Source: Prevotella sp. UBA3776 (GTDB taxonomy: Bacteria > Bacteroidota > Bacteroidia > Bacteroidales > Bacteroidaceae). From it: DNA of 11,653 nt. The position numbers and the translations under genes were made by a program. Shown here in pieces: positions 1 through 6,197 of the stretch (the stretch's first letter is position 1; every line of letters starts with the position of its first letter). The notes below the pieces were generated by a model, which worked only from the letters and a program-made list of their open reading frames with translations, did no database searches and had not been told where the DNA came from. The stretch covers positions 1 to 11,653 of the forward strand of contig DFFM01000031.1 in the NCBI GenBank assembly GCA_002369515.1. Direction: 5' to 3'.

Positions 1-1307
<1,307 letters not shown>

Positions 1308-1342
1308 GACATCATTCAATCATTTCGCAAATAGATTATGAA

Positions 1343-2965
1343 CTACAGGAATTTGTTTATTCTAAGCACAGGAACAATCTTGTTGCAGGGTTTGGGCAGA
1401 TTGACTATAAGGCCTTCTGTCGTCTGGCGGGTTTTCAGCTTGCCGTATCCCAATAGATAAACGCTGCTGATGTTCTTGTGCATATTCTTGTTGCCCTTAG
1501 CTAGCGACTTGATGGTTAGCTGCCCGTTCTCGGGCCATCCCATAGCGGTGACGTAGAGGTATTTTGCGGTCTGATTGAATCGGATGTCGCGCCAGTCCAT
1601 TCCAGCAAACTTGCTGTCGTTGAATCCCTGAGCATTGATCTTTATGTCCTCCTCGGCCACAGGTCCCTCGCCGAAGCGCACCCATGGACGAGTGCCGAAG
1701 ATGCTCTCGCCGTTAACAGTTATCCACGCCTCCAAATCATCGAGAATCTGCGATTCCTTCTCGTCGTAGGTGCCGTCTGCACGAAGAGGAACAGAGAGCA
1801 GCAGATTGCCGTTCTTCGACACGATATCGACCAGCTGCTTGACCACTGTGGCTGCGCTTTTATAGCCGTTGCGCTCATATATGCTGGTGTTGTAGTGCCA
1901 TCCGCCAATACAGTTGCACGTCTGCCAAGGCTCATCGATAATTTCGTTCGGAGCACCTCGCTCTACGTCCCATGTGAGTGCCTTGCGCTGCTCTTCGTTG
2001 AGAATCTTGCCGAAAACCACGGCACGGGGGTTCTTGTTGTAGAGATGGGTGGTGATGCGCAGTCCGCAGTCGCTCAGCGGATAGAAGGGCAGCACGGTGA
2101 CATCGAAGTAGATAAGGTCGGGCTGATAGCGGTTGATGGCATCGAGGGTGCGGTCGTAGAAGTTGGTGACGAACTCCTGTGTCGGCGGGCATGCGCCATG
2201 GCTCCAGTCCCACTGGCTGTGGATGCGGCCATTGTCCCACGATCCCTGGCTCATGGGGTGATGCTGCTGGTAGAGCTGCTGAGGGTCTAAGCCTTCCCAC
2301 CATTTGCCTTTGCCGTCCTCCTTGATTAGGTTGCCGTCGTAGTAGACACCAGCCTTATCTCCCTCCAGGTCGTAGCGCTTTGACGGCTCGTACCATGTCC
2401 ATGCATGATCAGCATGGAACGAGATGCCTAGCGGCAGTCCGGCCTTTTTGGCTGCTGCTGCCCATTCAGCCAGCACGTCGCGCTTTGGACCAATGTTCTT
2501 CGAGTTCCACGGCTGATATTTCGAGTCCCAAAGGTCGTAGTTGTCGTGGTGGTTGCCAAGCACGAAAAAGTACTGTGCCCCGCAGCGCTTGTAGCGCTCC
2601 ACAAGCTGCTCAGGATTCCACTTCTCAGCCTTGAACAGCGGCAGGATGTCCTTGAAGCCCACCTCCGACGGATGGCCGTAATGTTCCACGTGCCATTTGT
2701 ACTCACGTGAACCTTCCATATACATCGAGCGAGCCATCCAGTCGCCTGAGCCCTCCACGCACTGGGGACCCCAGTGCGCCCAAATGCCGAACTTCGCATC
2801 GCGGAACCACTCTGGAGTCTTGTGTGTCTTCAGGCTCTCCCACGTAGGTTGATACTGACCTGTCTGCATCTGCTCGTGCTGTTCAGAGACAGGAATCCGG
2901 TAGTCTTGTGCCATGGATGCGCTAACCATGCAGCCAAGGGCTAAAAGTAACAATGTCTGTTTCAT
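1343..2965 (-). CDS. Secreted GH29 alpha-L-fucosidase
   Basis: Predicted to release terminal alpha-L-fucose from glycans outside the cytoplasm. The 540-residue protein starts with a signal peptide (KQTLLLLALGCMVSASMA, probable signal peptidase I cleavage near residue 19). GH29 landmarks are WFRDAKFGIWAHWGP (residues 53-67), MYMEGSREYKWH, LGNHHDNYDLWDS (residues 136-148, the usual KHHDGFxLWxS motif with an N substitution), and DLIYFD, in which Asp288 is the expected nucleophile. TWDVERGAPNEI (from residue 331) probably carries the acid/base region. NGNLLLSVPLRADG marks the end of the barrel, and a beta-rich C-terminal domain follows. Length is normal for the family. The ATG overlaps the stop of the preceding 55-aa ORF in an ATGA, suggesting co-transcription with the nitroreductase. 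A weak TAnnTTTG-like box (TATTGTTG, 2971-2978) lies just upstream, so a promoter of its own is possible. Confidence 0.93.
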   Translation of the reverse strand: MKQTLLLLALGCMVSASMAQDYRIPVSEQHEQMQTGQYQPTWESLKTHKTPEWFRDAKFGIWAHWGPQCVEGSGDWMARSMYMEGSREYKWHVEHYGHPSEVGFKDILPLFKAEKWNPEQLVERYKRCGAQYFFVLGNHHDNYDLWDSKYQPWNSKNIGPKRDVLAEWAAAAKKAGLPLGISFHADHAWTWYEPSKRYDLEGDKAGVYYDGNLIKEDGKGKWWEGLDPQQLYQQHHPMSQGSWDNGRIHSQWDWSHGACPPTQEFVTNFYDRTLDAINRYQPDLIYFDVTVLPFYPLSDCGLRITTHLYNKNPRAVVFGKILNEEQRKALTWDVERGAPNEIIDEPWQTCNCIGGWHYNTSIYERNGYKSAATVVKQLVDIVSKNGNLLLSVPLRADGTYDEKESQILDDLEAWITVNGESIFGTRPWVRFGEGPVAEEDIKINAQGFNDSKFAGMDWRDIRFNQTAKYLYVTAMGWPENGQLTIKSLAKGNKNMHKNISSVYLLGYGKLKTRQTTEGLIVNLPKPCNKIVPVLRINKFL

Positions 2966-3129
2966 GCGAGCAACAATATCAATTTTTTATTATGCCAACA
3001 TCTTTGGCGTTTTTTCGTCAAACGCACACTGTAAAATTCTTTTTGAGGCACTTTTTGCAGGCAATCCCACTTGTCTTGAAACTGCATGTAGGAGTTTTCC
3101 TCGTCGAAGAGTTCCCTGTCGATGTCCAT
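2962..3129 (-). CDS. Small ORF (55 aa) between nitroreductase and fucosidase
   Basis: Not recognised. The ORF begins with ATG 6 bases after the nitroreductase stop, and its TGA overlaps the fucosidase ATG (ATGA), so it fills the gap exactly. The N-terminal half is acidic (MDIDRELFDEENSYMQF), the middle is basic (VRLTKKRQR), and the end is hydrophobic (LILLLA). The composition up to about residue 40 looks protein-like, while the last residues may be chance read-through of the fucosidase promoter region. It could be a genuine small protein, the truncated N-terminus of a lost gene, or a translation-coupling ORF. Position is the strongest argument for it. Confidence 0.4.
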   Translation of the reverse strand: MDIDRELFDEENSYMQFQDKWDCLQKVPQKEFYSVRLTKKRQRCWHNKKLILLLA

Positions 3130-3135
3130 CTTCTG

Positions 3136-3657
3136 TTACTTGACTATCTTGTAATAATCCGCCTTGCGGGGCTTCGGGGAATGGCTGCCGCCTTCGGCCT
3201 CGTAACCGATGCTCAGAGCACCGATGCCCATCAGATCCTCCAGGATTCCCATGTCACGGAGCAGCTGCCTTCCCTCCTCGGAGTCGAACATCTCACGCTC
3301 CCTGTGAATCCAGCAGGTACCGAGTCCGATCTCATGGGCTGCCAGCATCATGGTCTGTAGGACAATGCTGCCGTCATAAACTTCATTGCCATAGCCCCTG
3401 TCGGTGAGGACGAGGATGATGGTAGGCGCACCGTAATAGGGATCGCCAGTGGTTCCCATCACCTCGGCGTTCATCTTCTTCAGACGTTCGATGAATGCCG
3501 GATTCTGCACGGCAACAATATGGGGATGCTGGGCACCCATGCTGGTGGGCGACCATGTTCCGGCTTCCAATACCTGGATGAGTTCGTCATCCTTGATCTG
3601 CTCGTTCCTGTATTTGCGCACACTGCGGCGCGTCTTGATGCAATCGATGGTATTCAT
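3136..3657 (-). CDS. Nitroreductase family FMN-dependent oxidoreductase
   Basis: A 173-residue NAD(P)H:FMN oxidoreductase of the nitroreductase fold, cytoplasmic; physiological substrate unknown (nitro compounds, quinones or flavins in the family). The start MNTIDCIKTRRSVRKY is typical, with the Arg-Arg-Ser FMN-phosphate motif at residues 9-11. SPTSMGAQHPH is the second FMN-contact segment, YDGSIVLQTMMLAAHEIGLGTCWI the dimer-forming helix region, and IGYEAEGGSHSPKPRK the usual C-terminal motif. The frame is open 15 codons further to an ATG at 3702, but I chose 3657 because family members begin at this Met and because it sits 7 bases after the stop of the upstream 43-aa ORF. It is part of the compact leftward series that runs from the antitoxin to the fucosidase. 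Confidence 0.9.
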   Translation of the reverse strand: MNTIDCIKTRRSVRKYRNEQIKDDELIQVLEAGTWSPTSMGAQHPHIVAVQNPAFIERLKKMNAEVMGTTGDPYYGAPTIILVLTDRGYGNEVYDGSIVLQTMMLAAHEIGLGTCWIHREREMFDSEEGRQLLRDMGILEDLMGIGALSIGYEAEGGSHSPKPRKADYYKIVK

Positions 3658-3664
3658 ATCTTTT

Positions 3665-3796
3665 TCAGAGTTGAATGTTGTATTGTTCTTTGATATCGCC
3701 ATTGTCTATCTCGTTTGAGACTTCGGCGACTGGCTTTTTCTTCACGTCTTTGCTTTCGGGCATAGCTGCGTATGCCCGGGCATATTCCTGTTTCAT
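3665..3796 (-). CDS. Small ORF (43 aa) between antitoxin and nitroreductase
   Basis: Not recognised. The 43-residue ORF starts 24 bases after the antitoxin stop and ends 7 bases before the nitroreductase start, filling the gap between them. It begins MKQEYARAYAAMPESKD, continues with a Lys-rich stretch (VKKKPVAEV), and ends EQYNIQL. It is hydrophilic, with no membrane segment or signal. The tight spacing on both sides suggests a translated member of the operon, but its short length leaves room for a chance ORF or a gene remnant. It overlaps the alternative longer N-terminus of the nitroreductase frame, so both cannot be fully correct. Confidence 0.4.
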   Translation of the reverse strand: MKQEYARAYAAMPESKDVKKKPVAEVSNEIDNGDIKEQYNIQL

Positions 3797-3820
3797 GTCT
3801 TATCGGTTGATTTAAATGGG

Positions 3821-4129
3821 TTACAATATGTTGATGCTGATTCGGCGGCCAAGCCCCTCGAATATTTTGAAGAGCGTGGAAACCTGCACGTCGGTATGGC
3901 CGTTCTCCACACGGGAGATGTAGGCTTTCTTCGTGCCGATCCGTGACGCAAGCTGCTCCTGGGTGAGTCCCGCCCTGAGGCGTTCCTCCTTCAGGCGCTC
4001 ACCGATGATGAAGGCATCACAGCCGTTCTCGAACTCCAGCCTTGACGGTGTGCCTTCCTTACCGAAATCTTCCTCTATAAAATCCTCTATCGGTGTCAGA
4101 TTCAACTGCTTCATCTTTTCTCTATCCAT
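3821..4129 (-). CDS. higA: XRE-family antitoxin, HigA-like
   Basis: A 102-residue DNA-binding antitoxin expected to neutralise the RelE/HigB-type toxin encoded just upstream and to repress their shared promoter. The N-terminal part (residues 1-42, LTPIEDFIEEDFGKEGTP) is typical of HigA proteins of this Bacteroidetes class. A helix-turn-helix domain covers residues 43-97, with GLTQEQLASRIGTKKAYISR and VENG as the recognition segment. It ends FEGLGRRISINIL, as in family members. Met6 is an alternative start. The ATG at 4129 overlaps the TAG that would end the intact toxin frame (ATGGATAG), the standard coupled toxin-antitoxin arrangement. The frame is intact although the toxin frame is not, so this could be an orphan antitoxin that now acts only as a repressor. 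Confidence 0.88.
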   Translation of the reverse strand: MDREKMKQLNLTPIEDFIEEDFGKEGTPSRLEFENGCDAFIIGERLKEERLRAGLTQEQLASRIGTKKAYISRVENGHTDVQVSTLFKIFEGLGRRISINIL

Positions 4130-4527
4130 GGTCTTCGGCTTTTTTCTTGTTACTGAAATATTCTTTCATGATTCTCTTTGCGGTCTCAATCTCCTTGCGC
4201 GGTGTCTTCTTTGGGTGCCCTCTCACGAAATAATCAATTTCGCAAGAACTCTCCCTTCTTCTGGAAGCCGTTGAAGAGAATCACAAGGTTTCCTTCATCC
4301 ATACAGCAGAAGATCCGGTAGATGTTTCCCTGGTCTTCCACCCGTATCTCAAACAGGCCGGGTACGCCTGAAATGGACTTCATATAGGTCTGCGGTATGA
4401 TATCCAGTGTCATGATGTAGACGAGAACCTGGTATATCTTTTTGATGGTCTGCTGACTGAGTGTCCGCTTAAACTTCTTGAAGTAGTCACCATAGACGGT
4501 GACCTGCCTCTTGAACTCTTTTTTCAT
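4122..4527 (-). pseudogene. higB: HigB/RelE-type toxin (Gp49-like), frame broken near C-terminus
   Basis: Family members are ribosome-dependent mRNA interferases. From ATG 4527 the frame reads 97 residues with normal family sequence (PGLFEIRVEDQGNIYRIFCC, then NLVILFNGFQKK), but after FQKK it runs through GEFLRN into TGA at 4234-4236. The missing C-terminal helix is present downstream in another frame: KKTPRKEIETAKRIMKEYF is encoded from about 4211 down and ends at TAG 4122-4124, overlapping the antitoxin start. A palindromic block at 4221-4248 sits between the two parts and carries the premature stop. Removing 28 bases (or any 1-mod-3 length up to about 40) rejoins the frames and gives about 121-125 residues, near family length. 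The 97-aa product may be inactive; loss of toxicity is inferred. Frameshift readthrough is a less likely alternative. Confidence 0.82.
4221..4248. repeat. Short palindromic insert inside the toxin gene
   Basis: Core arms CGAAAT (4226-4231) and ATTTCG (4237-4242) flank a 5-base loop. After a 2-base internal mismatch on each side, TCT (4221-4223) pairs with AGA (4245-4247). The toxin's premature stop falls in the loop. CTCTC occurs on both sides (4220-4224 and 4249-4253), which could be a target duplication, but excising the resulting 29 bases would not restore the frame whereas excising 28 would. The mechanism of insertion is therefore unresolved. Confidence 0.6.
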
Positions 4528-4538
4528 TTTCTATTGTG

Positions 4539-4571
4539 CAAAGTTAACTAATTGGTTTACAATCTCCAAGG
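4539..4571 (-). promoter_or_regulatory. Promoter of the toxin-antitoxin operon
   Basis: On the minus strand CCTTG (4571-4567) acts as the -33 element and TAACTTTG (4546-4539) is an exact match to the Bacteroidetes -7 consensus TAnnTTTG, separated by 20 bases. The -7 box ends 11 bases before the toxin ATG. A palindromic operator candidate lies between the two elements and overlaps the -7 box. Confidence 0.65.
4544..4559. promoter_or_regulatory. Operator candidate in the toxin-antitoxin promoter (TAAACC-N4-GGTTTA type)
   Basis: TTAACTAATTGGTTTA on the plus strand matches 13 of 16 positions of the perfect palindrome TAAACCAATAGGTTTA found at 5464-5479. It lies between the -33 and -7 elements of the toxin promoter and overlaps the latter by three bases, where a bound repressor would block transcription. 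HigA antitoxins usually repress their own operon from such palindromes, so the antitoxin encoded here is the natural candidate to bind it. Confidence 0.55.
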
Positions 4572-4611
4572 ATTTTGGGCAAAATCTTTCAATCCTGCCC
4601 AAAAATCCTTG
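4567..4611. terminator. Hairpin after recombinase remnant (possible terminator)
   Basis: A near-perfect inverted repeat: CAAGGATTTTGGGCA (4567-4581) pairs with TGCCCAAAAATCCTTG (4596-4611) with one bulged T and a 14-base loop. It begins 11 bases after the recombinase stop, where a leftward transcript should end. There is no clear U-tract on either strand and the loop is long, so a protein-binding inverted repeat is an alternative. Its left arm includes the -33 element of the toxin promoter. Confidence 0.5.
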
Positions 4612-4621
4612 TGTTAATCCA

Positions 4622-5249
4622 TTATTCTATGAACTGGTTGAATTTCTTCATGGCCTCCATCTTGATTTCGTCTGCCACGTCGATATAGGGCTTCATGGCC
4701 TTGTAGTCACTATGGCCGGTCCATTTCATGACGACCTGGGGAGGTATTCCCATGCCCAGTGCATTACAGATGAACGTCCTTTTCCCCGTGTGCGTACCTA
4801 TCAGTTTGTATTTGGGCTTCACTACGTCAATACGCTCGTTACCCCTGTAATAGGTCAAGCGGATTGGTTCGTTAAAACCAGCCAGCTCGCACAGCTCGTG
4901 AAGATATACGTTCATCTTCTGATTGCAGACTACAGGCAGTGCCTTGTTGTCCGGCAAGTCAAAAGGCTTGTATTTTTCATATGAAAGCATTCCATCGTCG
5001 TCGAAGTAGTCAAAGTTTAGCTCAAATGTCTTCAGGCCACGCTTCCTCTTATAGTCCCGGAGTCCCTTCAGATGATTACGCATAGCACGGAATTTTTCAT
5101 GAGTTGACTCCGTCCAGTTGTTCTGACGGCCACACACATTTTCAAACTCAACAGCGACTTCCCAGAAAGGTAAAGATTTCACAGTCTCTGATCTCAATTT
5201 TTGCGTTTCTCAGTTTTGACCACATTGGAACGAATTTCTTGTTACTCAT
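4622..5249 (-). pseudogene. Tyrosine recombinase (integrase) remnant with internal deletion
   Basis: Site-specific recombinase that would have moved the island. The main frame (TTG 5197 to TAA 4622, 191 residues) contains part of the core-binding domain (FWEVAVEFENVCGRQNNW) joined around residues 69-72 (near 4985-4995) directly to the end of the catalytic domain (NKALPVVCNQKMN onward). The segment between, normally well over 100 residues and holding the first catalytic Arg (in TGLRYSD) and the beta-hairpin Lys, is absent. The remaining catalytic part has THTGKRTFICNALGMG, WTGHSDYKAMKPYI and the Tyr nucleophile (Tyr171); the HxxR arginine reads Lys139, followed by Arg. An ATG at 5249 opens a 33-residue frame (MSNKKFVPMWSKLRNAKIEI) out of register with the main one, probably the old N-terminus. 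Family membership is firm; inactivity is inferred. Confidence 0.85.
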
Positions 5250-5302
5250 ATTCTTCTTATTTGTGCCCTGGTGGTTAGCCGGGGCGTTGCCTTTTTAATC
5301 AT
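5246..5302 (-). CDS. Possible 18-aa leader ORF before the recombinase
   Basis: MIKKATPRLTTRAQIRRI, strongly basic, starts about 10 bases downstream of the recombinase -7 box, and its TGA overlaps the ATG of the recombinase N-terminal frame (ATATGA). Such an arrangement could couple translation or attenuate it. No homology is claimed, and at this length chance is a serious alternative. Confidence 0.25.
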   Translation of the reverse strand: MIKKATPRLTTRAQIRRI

Positions 5303-5311
5303 TTCCGGCGG

Positions 5312-5343
5312 CAAATATAATATGTTTTTCTGGTACTGCAAAA
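5312..5343 (-). promoter_or_regulatory. Promoter of the recombinase region
   Basis: On the minus strand TTTTG (5343-5339), a 19-base spacer and TATATTTG (5319-5312) fit the Bacteroidetes TTTG / TAnnTTTG promoter exactly. The predicted start of transcription is close to 5305, giving a leader of about 55 bases before the ATG at 5249. The palindrome at 5373-5388 lies 30 bases upstream of the -33 element. Confidence 0.65.
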
Positions 5344-5372
5344 TGCGGTATCTGAGGCAAAAAATAGCAGAA

Positions 5373-5388
5373 TAAACCAAACGGTTTA
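5373..5388. promoter_or_regulatory. Palindromic operator candidate 1 upstream of recombinase
   Basis: TAAACC-AAAC-GGTTTA has perfect 6-base arms with a 4-base centre. It is the same type as the site at 5464-5479 and the degenerate one in the toxin promoter at 4544-4559. It is upstream of the recombinase promoter elements, so it could serve activation, looping with the second site, or recombinase arm binding. Confidence 0.5.
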
Positions 5389-5683
5389 CCCCTTCTCTAA
5401 AAGGAAATTTTACAAGATAACAGCAACTGCAAATAATGTTTTATAATATCCTATCCTAATATGTAAACCAATAGGTTTATCAACAATTTAAAAACTTTTC
5501 ACTCTCTTTAGCTTTTTTTGCTTTTGTTCACCTTCTGCAAGTGCTTCGCCACTTCATGCAAGGACTAATGCAGTGGGAGATTTTGCAGATGCAATCGGTT
5601 ATTTTGTGCACATGCCAGGATGGTTCAAAGCAAACCTCGCGGAAAGATACAAGATTATCAGTAGGCTGCTCGGAATATCATAA
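5389..5683. other. AT-rich non-coding stretch of the island
   Basis: Apart from the palindrome at 5464-5479 I see no convincing gene here. Around 5536-5562 there is a weak hairpin (AAGTG / CACTT around CTTCGC, with flanking TGC / GCA) that could end the transcript of the 57-aa gene, but it has no T-tract. Short open frames between about 5570 and 5700 on both strands lack recognisable sequence. Confidence 0.4.
5464..5479. promoter_or_regulatory. Palindromic operator candidate 2 upstream of recombinase
   Basis: TAAACC-AATA-GGTTTA is a second palindrome with the same perfect arms, 91 bases from the first. The surrounding sequence is AT-rich and shows no gene on either strand. Confidence 0.5.
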
Positions 5684-5857
5684 TCACACGAAGCCATAAG
5701 TCGAGCAAATGCGCTCGCCCTGCTTTGAGTACTCAACAATCTCAACACGTCGCGCCTTTGATTTTTCACAGGGCATGCGGTGATCATCATAATAATAGGC
5801 AACCGAATATGCACCGCCATTCGGTGTGGGCTCGTTAATTCGTTCAGAGGTAATCAT
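5684..5857 (-). CDS. Small hypothetical protein (57 aa)
   Basis: The frame begins MITSERINEPTPNGGAYSVA and continues YYYDDHRMPCEKSKARR, then VEIVEYSKQGERICSTYGFV. The pattern (Gly-Gly, aromatic strand, Asp-rich turn, Lys/Arg strand, Gly turn, final strand) resembles small beta-rich proteins common in Bacteroidetes accessory regions, but I cannot name a family. It has no signal peptide or membrane segment. A near-consensus promoter ends 4 bases before the ATG, which is strong support for this start and for expression. An overlapping 73-aa frame on the same strand (5820-5599) has no protein-like character and is taken as a shadow. Function unknown. Confidence 0.72.
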   Translation of the reverse strand: MITSERINEPTPNGGAYSVAYYYDDHRMPCEKSKARRVEIVEYSKQGERICSTYGFV

Positions 5858-5861
5858 GTTG

Positions 5862-5893
5862 CAAATTTATGAATTATTTTTGAAACTACAAAA
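5862..5893 (-). promoter_or_regulatory. Promoter of the 57-aa gene, probably leaderless
   Basis: TTTTG (5893-5889), a 19-base spacer and TAAATTTG (5869-5862) match the Bacteroidetes promoter consensus. The -7 box ends 4 bases before the ATG at 5857, so transcription should start at or next to the start codon, with no room for a 5' leader. Confidence 0.65.
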
Positions 5894-6088
5894 CAAAAAT
5901 GCAGGAGGCGGATAGACGAACGTAGCCCAGCTGCTGAACGCGTCGTTTGCTGGTATGTTCCCGGCAAAGAACTCGTTAAGGTATTCACAAAGCCTCTCGC
6001 ACTTGTGATATGCCTCGATCCGTGCAGGATCTGTATGATATACGTTGGTGTATTCTTCGAGTTTTATTACTGTAGAGCTAAACTTTCG
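5867..6088 (-). pseudogene. Coding-like remnant without a start codon
   Basis: An open frame of 73 codons with no ATG, GTG or TTG near its upstream end. Its middle looks like real protein: LEEYTNVYHTDPARIEAYHK, then CERLCEYLNEFFAGNIP. The last dozen or so residues (YPPPAFLFCSFKNNS) look less natural and may be read-through past a junction. The stop overlaps the -7 box of the 57-aa gene. It is bounded upstream by a TGA and by the terminator hairpin at 6105-6134, consistent with the internal fragment of a gene cut at both ends. Parent family not recognised. Confidence 0.4.
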
Positions 6089-6104
6089 TCATTAGAATAA
6101 AATT

Positions 6105-6140
6105 AGGGCTGATACCAGATTCGGTGTCAGCCCTGATTTT
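6105..6140. terminator. Intrinsic terminator downstream of the GH88-DUF2264 gene
   Basis: AGGGCTGATACC (6105-6116) pairs with GGTGTCAGCCCT (6123-6134): 12 pairs including one T-G, with a 6-base loop. It is followed by a T-run on the plus strand (GATTTTTT) and by AATTTTATT on the minus strand, so it may work in both directions. It lies 64 bases after the stop of the GH88-DUF2264 gene. Confidence 0.82.
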
Positions 6141-6197
6141 TTGTCTGATGGCTCAATGTTTAGCGGACAGAAATATATATTTTGTTTTTTCTTGCGA

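Noticed and set aside
1308..1342. Terminator between the convergent beta-galactosidase and fucosidase genes
   Set aside because: The 35-base gap has no stem or T-tract that I can find.
3136..3702. ATG at 3702 as the nitroreductase start
   Set aside because: The extra 15 residues do not resemble the family N-terminus and overlap the 43-aa ORF; Met at 3657 fits family starts.
4221..4262. Programmed +1 frameshift in the toxin gene (purine-rich AAGGGAG upstream of AAT-TGA)
   Set aside because: A +1 slip would reach the C-terminal frame, but no known slippery codon pair is present, and the palindrome with family-length arithmetic is explained better by an insert. Kept only as an alternative.
5599..5820. 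73-aa open frame on the minus strand
   Set aside because: It overlaps the 57-aa gene in another frame, starts inside it, has no family-like sequence, and the consensus promoter points to the ATG of the 57-aa frame.
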